From Pseudevernia furfuracea (lineage: Eukaryota; Ascomycota; Lecanoromycetes; Lecanorales; Parmeliaceae), in assembly GCA_022315425.1 (NCBI GenBank), contig JAIUPT010000024.1:659933-723932 (forward strand): 64,000 nt of DNA. The letters run 5' to 3'. The translations under genes and the position numbers were made by a program. The first letter of the stretch is position 1, and each line of letters starts with the position of its first letter. Below, one piece after another: positions 11,273 to 21,583 of this stretch. The notes beneath the pieces were generated by a model. The model saw only the letters and a list, made by a program, of their open reading frames with translations, had not been told where the DNA came from and did not search any database.

Positions 11273-12888
11273 GGTGCCTAGTTCGGGTCCCAATTCTCGA
11301 AAGGAAGAAGAGGAAGGAGTAATATACCGAGAGGACAACTAAGTCAAACACATCATCACTTGGCGTTTGACCTTTTGTAGCGGTGCGGCTACAATCGCCC
11401 GCACGCACGTTTACGGTTTGACATTTCGCTTGTAAGGACGCGTGTTGATTGCCGCTTTCTATCGCCAATTTGAATTCTCCATGTTGCACGGACACCTCGG
11501 ACACGCTTCTTTTCTTGCGGCACGAGTAGGTATATTCACGCTCAGCACCTCGTGCTGATTCTCCTTTAGCGATAGGCTGTGAAGTTGATGGTCCCGGTGG
11601 GTTGCATGGCTGAAAGGAATCGAGAAGACTTGGTGTAGAGTGCTTTTGGGAAGAGATATCAGTTCCTGAATTAAAGTGATGGCATTTGCCTCTAGCAATG
11701 ACGACGTCTCGTCAAAGGACAGGTCCATTTCACTTCGGAGAAGGCAGATGCAAAGTCGCCCATGAGCAGCAGTATTGCCAGCGCAACTTGTTCGCTTCTT
11801 CATTCACCATTGGCATAAAAACATAAGGCTGACGTTATAGAACACTTGAACCTGCCGTCCAGGATTCGTCAGGAGGAAGATAGATGAGGGAAGAGAAGGA
11901 AGGAACTTGGACCCGACGGACAGGCGGACCGAGGGCTCTTTGATAATGTCTTGGCGTTATTGGAGCTAGACTGAACCAAGACTAGTGTTTCTGCCTCCCG
12001 AAACCGTTTTTCCGACTCCAACAAGACCTCTGGCATCTTTCCTTCCACACTTGTACAGCACTGCTCACAAGCTTGCTAGATTGAATTTATATGATTTGCC
12101 ATTAGATCAACTGTTTAAGTCGGTCGACCTAATGCTTGGTCATGCGTGATGTGAGATGGCTCTACGGAGTAGACAGGGAATCAACATCGACCAGGCTTCC
12201 CTCCTCCAATGTCATTGCAGGATGTAGGAATATCTTGTAATAACCTTCAATGTCACTGCAAGATGTAGGAAAAGCCTTGAGACACCAATGGTCCCTATAG
12301 ATTGCTTCAATAATTGGTGGCTTGTTGCGATTTTCAGAGCAACGGCTCACGAGATACTCAATGTTTCGCTAAGAAATACGGCATGTAGCATGATCATTCT
12401 TATCTCGCGAATATCAACTCGCGTCGGAGAGGTTCCCGGTCAGCATATACCTCTATCTGTTTCCTAGAGTTAGGGATGCCAATTTGCGCAATGATGGCGC
12501 AGACCGCAGCAGAGGTATGCGGTGTCCCGTCTACTTATTCTGTTTGCCGCCTCCTGGTTTCATCTTTCGTTGACTTTTACCCTGCCTACCACCACACCAA
12601 TCAATTCCCACCAGGGTAGATACGGAGACAATAAAAGCCAAGCCAAATTTGACAGTCAGTACCATCTTGTTGAGACAAAAATGCCAACTTTGTTGGGTGT
12701 TCCTTACTCATTTACCCTCTTTATCATGGGGCGAGTCCCACGCGCAATTCTTCCCCAGCTCAGAGCGCACCATCTTTTCCATTTCCTGAGACGAAGAAAG
12801 CGTTCCAGTCAAGAAGTCAGGTACACAGACATCTACTACTCCGCTGTCGTCGCATATTTTCCTCCACCAACCAGACTAGCTTACTGCG
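11273..12888. other. Intergenic, nothing recognised except a short duplication
   Basis: No ORF shows family resemblance. The open frame at 11459-11803 on the minus strand has no recognisable features. Two near-identical 31-bp blocks at 12207-12237 and 12248-12279 are listed separately. Confidence 0.45.
12207..12279. repeat. Imperfect direct repeat, two 31-bp copies
   Basis: CAATGTCATTGCAGGATGTA at 12207 recurs as CAATGTCACTGCAAGATGTA at 12248. The copies continue to 12237 and 12279 with a few substitutions, and the spacing is 41 bp. Confidence 0.75.
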
Positions 12889-13407
12889 ATGTGGAAACTC
12901 CTTACTGCTATTGCCATAGCCGCAATCTTGTCCACCACCAATGCGTTTACCCTCGACTTTAACTCCGCCGGCCAATGCACCGGTGCAACTATCGGCGAGT
13001 TTTTCGGTAGCGTTGGATCAGGATGCCAGACTCAATTCTTCAATGTATCTGACTCCAATATACTGATACCTGTCGAAGGCGGCTCCGATAACGTCCCCAT
13101 CACACCTAACGTACAAGTAAACCCTAGCGACAAAACGTCCGCTGTGGCTTGGTACGGAGAGGCTGACTGTCAAACCCTAATCGCTTTGGGCAACGTACCC
13201 GTGTGTTTGGGAGTGGGGAACTATGAGTCCTTCCAGGTCATCGACATCACAGACGTTGGCTTTCCGAATCTAGAACCTGTGGGGGTAGTCGAGTTGCCTC
13301 CTAATGCTACCGAGACTGCAACCAAGGGAGAAATTATTACCGAGCCACGCGCAGTTTCCACACCAGTATCTAGTGCCCCTCCACCTCCAACTACAACGAG
13401 CGCATAA
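12889..13407 (+). CDS. Secreted protein of unknown function
   Basis: Open frame of 172 aa starting with a good signal peptide (MWKLLTAIAIAAILSTTNA). The mature part has C-x6-GxFFGSVGSGC, then VAWYGEADCQTLI and VPVCLGVGNY, so four cysteines in an arrangement usual for small extracellular proteins. It is followed by a Thr/Ser/Pro-rich C-terminal tail with an N-glycosylation site (NATE). I recognise no enzyme motif. The terminal tail could instead be an exon end: GTATCT at about 13369 would be a usable donor, joining this gene to coding sequence further downstream. The start is clear; the 3' end is less so. Confidence 0.6.
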   Translation: MWKLLTAIAIAAILSTTNAFTLDFNSAGQCTGATIGEFFGSVGSGCQTQFFNVSDSNILIPVEGGSDNVPITPNVQVNPSDKTSAVAWYGEADCQTLIALGNVPVCLGVGNYESFQVIDITDVGFPNLEPVGVVELPPNATETATKGEIITEPRAVSTPVSSAPPPPTTTSA

Positions 13408-13661
13408 CCCGCGAAGATGGCAAGAGACATCACCAAGAAGAGAGCGGTGGCAAAGCGCGGTCAGTCTACGCAGGCTGAGCACATGACAAACGCCAGGCGT
13501 ATGACACATGGCGTCGTCCAGAGCGCTGCAGGTCAAGAATGGAAGTTTCAACGGATCGCAAGCCGAGTCTATCGCGGCGTCAATCCCGCTACGTGGAACA
13601 ATGAAATCCACAAGCGCTCCGTCACTGGACTCGAACCCTCAATGTCTCAACGAGACTTTAG

Positions 13662-14135
13662 CCCACTCCAACCACGCCACTTTCCGACGCAAACTGCAAC
13701 TTCATTCGCACCTGCATGGTCGACTCCGGAGACTCTCCAACTTTCAACATTGCATCCGCCGGCGCTGCACTCCTCTCGGCCGTCCAAAAACTGAACACCG
13801 CCAACACGACCGACTGGTCCTACCTACAATCTCCCATGGTCGTCGAAGTCGTCGATGATTCCGGGAAACCCGAAGGGTACATCTACGCAGTCACTCTGCA
13901 ACATTCCGAGAATGTGAATACATGCTCTGATCAGGCGACCCAACGAGATGTGCTGCAAGCAGCCCTTGCGCAAGGTGTGGAAAGCAGTGGGGTGACTGAT
14001 ATGCAAGTGGCGTTGCAGGTCAAGGCGCCGCAGCCAGCGGGGGAGACGAACTTGTTGTTTGTTAGTACGAGGAGTGCAGCAAATAAGGGCTTGAGTATTC
14101 ATCCAGTTTGCGAGGCTGTTGTGGTAGACTTTTGA
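13662..14135 (+). CDS. Probable 3' exon of a secreted-protein gene
   Basis: The frame opens just after a TTTAG acceptor-like site at 13661 and runs to a stop at 14135. It reads LSDANCNFIRTCMVDSGDSP and continues with an alpha/beta-looking domain (SYLQSPMVVEVVDDSGKPEG, then Cys and a hydrophobic C-terminus). Two Cys near the start and two later are compatible with secretion. It may be the last exon of the gene that starts at 12889 or of a separate gene with exons in 13418-13660, where another frame is open. I do not recognise the family. Confidence 0.4.
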   Translation, partial: PTPTTPLSDANCNFIRTCMVDSGDSPTFNIASAGAALLSAVQKLNTANTTDWSYLQSPMVVEVVDDSGKPEGYIYAVTLQHSENVNTCSDQATQRDVLQAALAQGVESSGVTDMQVALQVKAPQPAGETNLLFVSTRSAANKGLSIHPVCEAVVVDF

Positions 14136-14652
14136 TGGCTTTCATTTCTTGAGAGATTGATGAATGTACACAGGCTGGGCCTTGCAAGGTATGTGGCGCT
14201 GGCGCTTTCACAACGACACTCGCATCGCAAGCATGTCAGCTGACACGGATGAACTGATGCTGTTTGCTTTCTAGATGCTATGACATGTACGAATAATATA
14301 CGAAAAGAGTCACTAGGATCCATGCGCAGTCTCTTAGTTCTTCTGTTTGAGTCTAGCAGACCGATAACTCACATTTCGAATCCGGTATCAACACCAAGGG
14401 TGAAGCATTCTTTTCTTTTCACATTTCGGGACTAGGCACGGAAGAAAAGCTTTGGGTGTTATCGTACGAACTCGTACAAAGTCTTGTATTGCTCGTAGAA
14501 TATCGTCTGCTTGACGCGCTTGGTTGCCTCACTGAGGGGTCTATATAGTTCTATCTCAACATCACATTTTTATCCCGAAACACAAATCCCGAACAGATAC
14601 TGAGATTCAGCCGATTTTTTGATTTTTTTTTGGTTCCTCACGTGTCTCCGCC
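14136..14652. other. Intergenic, nothing recognised
   Basis: There are no supported ORFs. A T-rich stretch at 14614-14632 lies just before the next start codon and may be part of its promoter or 5' UTR. Confidence 0.5.
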
Positions 14653-15474
14653 ATGTGCCAGACCTTCTTCTTTGATGACCATGAGAACTGCAAATGCATC
14701 CACATAATGCAAGTTTTCACTCCGTGCGCCGCCTACTCGCGTGGCCGTCCGAAAGGAACTTTCTGGATGCCAAACCCTTTTGCCGCTCCGAAGAAACCTT
14801 CCACAGGGCCTGACCCTTTTGCTGACCCGGAAGGAGAACCGTCTTTGGAGCCTGATCCTTTTGCTGACCCGGAGGAAGAAACTTCCGCGGCGTCTGACCC
14901 CTTCGCTGACCCGGAAACCCCCATCGCAGACCCTGACCCGGAGGACAATTACGTTGCACTGGGTCCCAATCCCAAGATCCTGACGGCGGCATACTCAGGT
15001 CTTAATTTCGCCTATAAAGATATCGACGTTGTTAGCACCGATGTCGACGATACAAAGGCACCGAAAGGCCTCAAGTGCCCGGGAGGTATCACAGCAGAGC
15101 AGATCTACCGTTTTGGGCGTGAGTCCAACAAGCCGTGCATGCTTTGTGATCGGCCCGAGGTGTTGGGGATCGTAGAGGAGATGGTAAAGTGGAGGGAAGA
15201 AGGAAAAGCGAAAGGGGAGGGGAAAGGCAAGGGGCAGAAGAAGGGTATCTTCCATAAAACTGCGCAGATGGGAACCGCCGCTGTCAAATCGCTTAAGAGT
15301 TCTGCCAGCAGTAAAGCGAAGATGCCGGAAGATGGCTCCGGGGAGGATTGGGCGACCGGGCAGGAAGAGAAACCGAAGAGGGGCTGGGTACAGAGGCTGA
15401 AGGTGTTACTCGAAGACCCCGAGAACACCATGTATAGGGATGTACGGGGGGAACCCATTCCCCCATTTTGTTAG
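14653..15474 (+). CDS. Hypothetical protein with DPF-type repeats
   Basis: Intronless 273-aa ORF with no family I recognise. Residues 1-30 are Cys/His-rich (MCQTFFFDDHENCKC). Residues 40-88 contain NPFAAP and then three PDPFADPE-like repeats separated by acidic linkers. A middle part has GLKCPGGITAEQIYRFGRES and CMLCDRPEVLGIVEEMVKW, and the C-terminal third is Lys/Gly/Ser-rich and basic. NPF and DPF tripeptides are known short motifs that bind EH domains and AP2-type adaptor ears in endocytosis. That suggests, but does not show, a trafficking adaptor. The uninterrupted length and internal repeats make it very likely a real gene. Confidence 0.65.
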   Translation: MCQTFFFDDHENCKCIHIMQVFTPCAAYSRGRPKGTFWMPNPFAAPKKPSTGPDPFADPEGEPSLEPDPFADPEEETSAASDPFADPETPIADPDPEDNYVALGPNPKILTAAYSGLNFAYKDIDVVSTDVDDTKAPKGLKCPGGITAEQIYRFGRESNKPCMLCDRPEVLGIVEEMVKWREEGKAKGEGKGKGQKKGIFHKTAQMGTAAVKSLKSSASSKAKMPEDGSGEDWATGQEEKPKRGWVQRLKVLLEDPENTMYRDVRGEPIPPFC

Positions 15475-16240
15475 ACCTTTGGGCGAAACTGGAGCGACTT
15501 TGGTCAAGGTTGCGCCGGAGCGAGATCTGAATGGTAGTGGAAGTTCACGGGTCTTTGGTTGGAAAATGAGAATGGCACGATAGCCTCGACTTTGAGCTCT
15601 TTCAGTACTAGAACTCTCATTTCTTGAGGATTTGTTGGATCCAGAATGAAGCCAAAAGGGTCGAGTCGAAAGCGTTGAGCTTTTCTCACCGATCGGCTCT
15701 TGACGTACAATGCGCTCCGTTAGCACTTTCGTGTTGCTCTCAACTATATACCCATATCCTACCTCTGCGCGCGCAGTCAATCCGAGCCGCAGTTTAGCTT
15801 TCTGGAATCTTATCATATCGTTTTTTTTTACTGCACACCTACTAGCCGACTCACTCACATGCGTGGTGCAACTGTTTGTTCGTGATGATTTTTGCCCATG
15901 CAAGTATTATGATGAAGTAATTTTCGCAGCGACAGGCAGGCTGGAGAACTGGTGTTGCTCCACACCGGTAGGTCCTTCATCATCATGCATATGAGGACAA
16001 ACCATGGGGAGCATAGATTCAATTTCAAGGTCGACGTTGTGCTCGTTTATGTGGTGAGCAGGAAGGGGGGACTCTTTTTGAAGCTTCTCTTAAATCTCTG
16101 CCAAGACGCTACTCAGCAGAGGCCGCATAAACCTTCTTCTATTTACGGTTAGATCGAGTTTCGGCGGATTTTTTATCTTAATTGTCATGAAACTTTTTTT
16201 TTCCTTCTTAAAATGTGCACACCTCGTCACCTGCAGTAAT
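15475..16240. other. Intergenic, nothing recognised
   Basis: Short ORFs only on either strand. A T run at 16193-16202 precedes the GNAT gene start. Confidence 0.5.
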
Positions 16241-17175
16241 ATGGTCTACCGAATTCTACCAGCTACGCCCGCTGATCTGCCTGATATCATCGCTATCTAT
16301 CACGCCGCATTCGCAGTCGACCGTTTCATCGGGCAGCTAATGCCCAATGTTCCACCGGAGGTCAAGCAGGCCCATGACATGCAGTGGTATGGACGGGAGT
16401 TTGAGTTGAGCGAGCTCAACGGACTACAATTCAGGAAGGTCATCGATGGAGATGGGTGCGTTCGTCGCCCACGCCAAAGTCGACAATTAGTCCGTGCACT
16501 CACTTGTGGCAAGAAAGCCTCTAGCTTTTGCAAAATGGCAGTACCCGTATACTTTGACGGCGGAGCAAAAGGCGAAGAAAGCACAGCTTGATAGAATTGA
16601 AGAGTTAGAGCATCCGTTACCCGAAGGATCGAACAGAGACCTTTACGATGTCTTCTTCGAAGCGTTGAGAGAGAAGAAAGCGAAGTGGATGGATGAGACC
16701 AAAGACTACTGTAAGTCCGATTCTGTTCTGACCGGGTTCGATTGCTAGATGCGTTTGACTTTTTTTCGCATGTTGTGGGATTGCACAGTACCGGTGTCGT
16801 CGGGAGCCGGGCAAAAGCAATGTGTCTTTGCCCGTTGTCAAGATCTTTGGTCATCCATTACCACTTCTTCATCGCTGCTTTACTTAGGCCTTCATCCGCT
16901 CTAGCACTAATCATCGGTCGCCAGTACTTCACATTCTCAGCGTCTCACCCGATCATCAGCGCAAAGGTCTCGGTGCTATGCTCATCGGCGAAGGCCTCGC
17001 GGATGCGGACAGAAACAACGCAAGGACATACATTGAAGCTTCGCCTGCGGGTTATGATCTTTATTTACGCCATGGTTGGAAGCAAGTTGATGAGATTGTG
17101 ATTGATGTTGGCAAGTATGGAGGGCATGGGGTGGCTACCGAGAAGCTACTTTTGAGGGAGCCTGGTGGTAATTAG
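16241..17175 (+). CDS. GNAT-family N-acetyltransferase
   Basis: Transfers an acetyl group from acetyl-CoA to an amine; the substrate is unknown. Three exons keep frame: 16241-16455, 16514-16710 and 16925-17175, giving about 220 aa. The N-terminus (YRILPATPADLPDIIAIYHA) is the standard first strand and helix of fungal GNATs. PLAFAKWQYPYTLT is the central strand, followed by the helical insert with ELEHPLPEG. The acetyl-CoA motif A is LSVSPDHQRKGLGAMLI (Q/RxxGxG/A present). The C-terminal block YLRHGWKQVDE is the usual GF/WxxV motif. The second intron is long (214 bp) for this window. I chose the ATG at 16241 over an in-frame one at 16187 because the domain starts at once. Confidence 0.85.
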
Positions 17176-17746
17176 AGCTTGGTAAATACAAGTTGGGTGA
17201 TTCGGAGATCCAACATCTGCAATCCCTACCTTTGGACTCTGGGTACCTGACAGCTATCTTCCAGTGCGTACCTGGACTAGCGGTCATGCAAGCGACGTCT
17301 CTGAAACGTGTCCATGACTTGGTAAGCTCTTTTTCATGAGCATTGCTGATATGTCGAGAAACGCTCGTCATCTTTCTTGAGATCGTCTTGTTAGCCCAGT
17401 CTTCTCACGGTGGGTGGTACTTTCTGTATCAGCTCTGTCAAATTTTCGCGAATGCCCGCTCCATCTTTTGGGCTGCTTTCGCTAATCTAAGAATAATCTC
17501 GCGCCTTGTTGTATTGTTAGTACTTACGCGACACGGATCGGAAGTAGGCGGCAGAAGGTCCTTCATCTCAACAGTGGGCCCGTTGCGAAAACTTTGACAA
17601 TTGCTTTTGCGCATATGCGGCATTCATTAAGTAGGCATTTCTGTCCCCATGCAGAGACCGCTCGACTCTGAAAATGATTACACCAGACTGGTGTTGAGTT
17701 TTTCGCTTTAGTGAGTTGGTGTCTAACGAGTCTTGTTCATCTCAAT
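17176..17746. other. Intergenic, nothing recognised
   Basis: Short ORFs only; this is the promoter side of the metallopeptidase gene. Confidence 0.5.
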
Positions 17747-18805
17747 ATGCAAGTATCCTTGATTCGGCTCTGTTGGGCCATTGCTGCCTTGTTGACTAAG
17801 GCAGAAGCTCTTCAAGTTGCCCGTATGTGTTTTTCTTGGATTTCAACGCCTCTCTACTGAACATTTGTGCAGCATTAGAAACCGTCCAAATCGGTCCATA
17901 CTTGGCTAAGAACTGCAGATCCAACAACCAAAACATCTCTGCTCTCCTCGTTACCCTGTGGCATGTCCTTCAGCCCGTCATCACTGACCTCGCCTCCTCT
18001 ACCTCCAGCGACCCCTACACGACATTCTTCAAAGACGTCACATATGCGCCCTACGTCCGGGACGTCTTTTCCAACATCACAAAAGGGGCCTCGGTCCTTC
18101 CAAGTCCAGGCACACAACCCTGGGTACCGGAGTTCATCTGCGTAGATGGCCGGGACCAAGTCACTTTCAGTGAGAATGAAAATCGGGTAGACGCCTATAC
18201 TCGGTGCCGAGCCCATGGTCAAGCGCCAGCTTTCATTTTACTCACATCACCATACATTGTCATATGTCCGGTGTTCTTCACCCAGCCATCTATACCGGTT
18301 CAATCGACCGCGAGCTGCCTGACCGTTGATTCACATCGGAACCAATTCGTTCAAGATGGTAAAAGTCTGATCAAGTACCAACTCTGGCATATTCTGCATG
18401 AGCTGGTCCATTACTATGTCTACTCGACTGAACAGAGCCACCTCGACATTTACGGTATCAATTTTTGCTCAGCTTTACCAGCCAGAAGTGCGGTGTTGAA
18501 CGCACAGAGCTACGTTTACTATGCTGCGAGTAAGTCAGTATTCCTGCGTCGAGTGTTTCTGCTGATAGAATGCGGCAGATATACGACTGGGGTGCACGAA
18601 CTTTCCTACCGTGAGCAGTCGGCCGCCTGGGCGAGTTGGTAGCGTTGAGCTATTGGAGATGGATGCAAATAGCACGGCGCTCAATGCAAATGAGAGTGTT
18701 GCGCTGGTGGTTCAGAATGTGTCGATTCATGCAGTGGCTCCAGTGCAGACCCCCTTAGATTTCGATCCCAACTTGACAAGCCGGAAAAGAATGAAGAGCA
18801 TATGA
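17747..18805 (+). CDS. Secreted zinc metallopeptidase with HExxH motif (M35/Lys-endopeptidase-like)
   Basis: Probable extracellular protease. Exon 1 (17747-17822) encodes a signal peptide (MQVSLIRLCWAIAALLTKAE). Exon 2 runs from 17873 to 18529 and exon 3 from about 18578 (or 18569) to 18805; donors are GTATGT and GTAAGT. The catalytic zinc motif is WHILHELVHYY, with HELVH as the HExxH core. Cysteines are placed as in related fungal secreted peptidases (NCRS, FICVDG, YTRCRAH, VICP, ASCLTV). The segment ADIRLGCTNFP-like after the third exon boundary resembles the terminal part of such proteins. The third zinc ligand of M35 (Asp in GTxxH or D) is not obvious, so the exact family is open. The C-tail is hydrophilic. 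Confidence 0.72.
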
Positions 18806-19295
18806 AATCTGGCACAGGCGCACAGTGGGGCACGCCTGCATCTAAGCCAGAGATCCTAGAATATGGGTACACAAGATCGAGGGTTTTCTAAGCAGGATAC
18901 GCAGTTCTGTTCAGCCGGGAAACATGTAGCGTCAACGCCGTCTGAGACAGCAATGTATTCCTAAATACTATCATAAGACAAGATTACTTCGAAATACTGC
19001 CAGAGTAGGAACCAAGCGGCTGCTGCTCGCCGCTAGATGTTTCTATCCCACAGTCACCAATCTTCTATTAAGAGTATCCAGGTGGATGATACGCTTGAGA
19101 ATACTTCGTCAGTTCTTTTCAATAAGGTTTGACTTATTTGATGAAGGAGAGTCAAGTACAATGCGTAATGACAAGACGAATTTGCCTCGACTGTGGGGAA
19201 TCAGGAACTCTAGGCGTCATAAGAAAAGCAACACCAATCTATCCCTTCTGTCATCATCTTTCACTTGATAAAGAGCATCGATATTTACCTCGTCG
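18806..19295. other. Intergenic, nothing recognised
   Basis: No supported gene. This lies between the metallopeptidase gene (+) and an unrecognised ORF (-), so it is a convergent 3' region. Confidence 0.5.
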
Positions 19296-20123
19296 TCAAT
19301 GATTGCTATTATACCTTTGTTCTATCAAACCCGCCGTCACAACGTGCCACTGCCAAGGCGGATCGGTGCAGATGAAACCCACGGCTCTGTGCATATTGAA
19401 ATGCTTCAAATTGTGCAGTTCACTAAATGGAACTTCTGTGAACCTTCGCGCACGATATTGAGGATCTCGGAGCATGGTCAACTTGCCAAACTGATTACGT
19501 GGCTGAGACAAATTGTGGAGGAGAACCACGGGACCGAGTGCGGCAAAGACCTCGCCGTCTCGCCGCCATGCCCAAATTCTCGCACAAAGGGTCCCTTGGT
19601 TTCCTGAAGAGTGGGTGACGCCTTCGAATGTAAAAACTGGAGCGTGTATTATATCTTTGTCGACATTGAAATGCTGCATCTCTGGTATCATGGTCCGATT
19701 GCGACGCGCTGCTGAAGTCCCGTCAAAGACGTAGCCCGTCAAAGGATCTTGTGGAAGAATGGGCATGGAGCCAGTGTAAAGAGATATGCAAGATCCGAGG
19801 ACCCCGTGCAAGACTATACGTTCAGTGTCTCCGATGGTGTCGATACTTAGAGTCACGTAGGGGCAAACAATGCCTACGAACTTCAAGGGTCGTCGATTAC
19901 CGTGATATTCGAGGGTCGAAGCCCCCCCCCAATGCATGCTGCCGCAGAGATTAGTTCCGGCATTTGGAATTCCTTCACAAGGCTTTGGCGAAGGTTCAGC
20001 GGACTTGATTTGCAACGGAAAGAGTATTGGCACGTGCCTGGAAATCGAACGTCCAAGCAGGACTTTCCAGCTCGTTTCCAGGTCGTCGGTTCCTGATCCG
20101 ACTCCTGATGCACCCGACCACAA
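19296..20123 (-). CDS. Hypothetical protein, 5' end unresolved
   Basis: Open frame of about 275 codons without a stop, too long to be chance at this base composition. The stretch has no ATG at its beginning (first usable codon TTG), so the real start probably lies in an upstream exon. In another frame just upstream, MALVLMVVVVGCIRS (about 20150-20105) would be a good signal peptide or membrane anchor. Cysteines occur in PCEGIPNAGTNLCGSMHWGG, VCPYVT, LGSC, TLCARIW and FICTDPPW, which fits an extracellular protein. I do not recognise a family. A run of nine C at 19921-19930 lies inside the frame and is a place where a sequencing or replication slip could matter. Confidence 0.45.
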   Translation of the reverse strand: MWSGASGVGSGTDDLETSWKVLLGRSISRHVPILFPLQIKSAEPSPKPCEGIPNAGTNLCGSMHWGGASTLEYHGNRRPLKFVGIVCPYVTLSIDTIGDTERIVLHGVLGSCISLYTGSMPILPQDPLTGYVFDGTSAARRNRTMIPEMQHFNVDKDIIHAPVFTFEGVTHSSGNQGTLCARIWAWRRDGEVFAALGPVVLLHNLSQPRNQFGKLTMLRDPQYRARRFTEVPFSELHNLKHFNMHRAVGFICTDPPWQWHVVTAGLIEQRYNSNH

Positions 20124-21583
20124 CGACCATAAGGACTAGTGCCATCGTGGATACAACAGGCAACAGTGGTAGCCTTGCATCTGGCGAGTGGACATAGAGC
20201 TGAGAAAGTCTAAACGGCAACGGAGACCGCCTAATCTTCCGCCTCAACTTAAGCACAGAGGGACAGGGATCGACATGTCTCATTCCAAAACATCGGATTT
20301 CCTCTGCATCAAACGACTCTGTCTTCGACCTTTAAGCAGTGTTTCATGTTCTGATCGGGCGGTGAGGACGTCGTACGCAATTCTAGAATCCCGGATACCC
20401 CCTTAATCTTTTGCGATATCAAAACCATATTCCTTAAAGTTCCTACCTTCCCCACTCGATTCGCAATGAACCATTCTTGCTTCGTTTTTTAGTTTAAAAA
20501 ATTTATATGTTCGATGAAAAATGCGAGACCTAATCTGCAACAGGCAATGACAGGCGCTATGTTTCTCGAAAATTTGCTGCCACGTGTTCACAGGCCATTT
20601 TGTGCAAGACCTACATACTCGCGTATGCTGAAAAGCCTTTAGGTACAGATAGAACGCTTATGACAGTTTCGCGAGTTGCCTGAATACGTCCGGAATCATG
20701 CACCTACCTTTCAATGCTTCGACCCAATATATCGTGTTCATGCTCTGACTCGCATCATGGACAGTCTGAAACCTCGGAGCTACACAAGTGTTTGGCATAT
20801 TTTGAGCACGGGCTACACTCATGCTGCTTTGCAATGGTTCATAGACTTCACCACCTTATTTATCAAACATGTTAGGAGACCTGCGTCACTTGAGAAAACC
20901 AAAAGTTCGCCCAGGCAGGTCTTTAACTTTCCATTGGGGGTTCCAGATGTCTCTGTCCGTGGAAAACATCGAATGGAGCCAGGGAACACCACATATGTAG
21001 TGAGATTCTCGTAATGTGGGCGATGTCTTACCTGTGCACCTTCAAGCTAGTCAAGGGAAATGATTGGATTCGGAGCGAGGCGCAGCCCCGTAATCTGGTT
21101 TGCTGGATCCCAAAGGACGCAAAAGTTGTTTCGTCTCAAGGCTGATTCCGTGAACCTTTTTCGAGAAATTAATCAGTTGTTGATGATAGAGATATATGGT
21201 CGGTCATCCGAGGATACTGTGCGCAACAGGTGCGGGTACATAATGCTATGCCGGCGTGATGCATGTTAACAACAGGTTGGTTGAGGTAGGGGGGTCCAAT
21301 CTCCGTGAACTTGCGCATACTGCTCTCCCCTCGTTTTTCAAAATAAGACCATTCAGTTCTCTTCTGATGACTTAGATTAGCACCTCAAGTGGCGCTTCTT
21401 CACGGTCTCACCACCAGCCATTGACATAATTTTCATGACTAAAAGACGCTTCCTGCAGGTGCGAGGACTATATTCATGCCAATGAAATTATGACGCTGTG
21501 AAGTTTCCGGCCTTTTGGGTCCGATAAAAAGCTGCATCAGAAAGCGGCGCGTACTCCTTGCAGCCTCTCCCATAGGTTCACAC
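20124..21583. other. Intergenic, nothing recognised
   Basis: There are only unrelated short ORFs and no RNA gene. The ORF at 20676-21014 has no recognisable feature. Confidence 0.45.
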
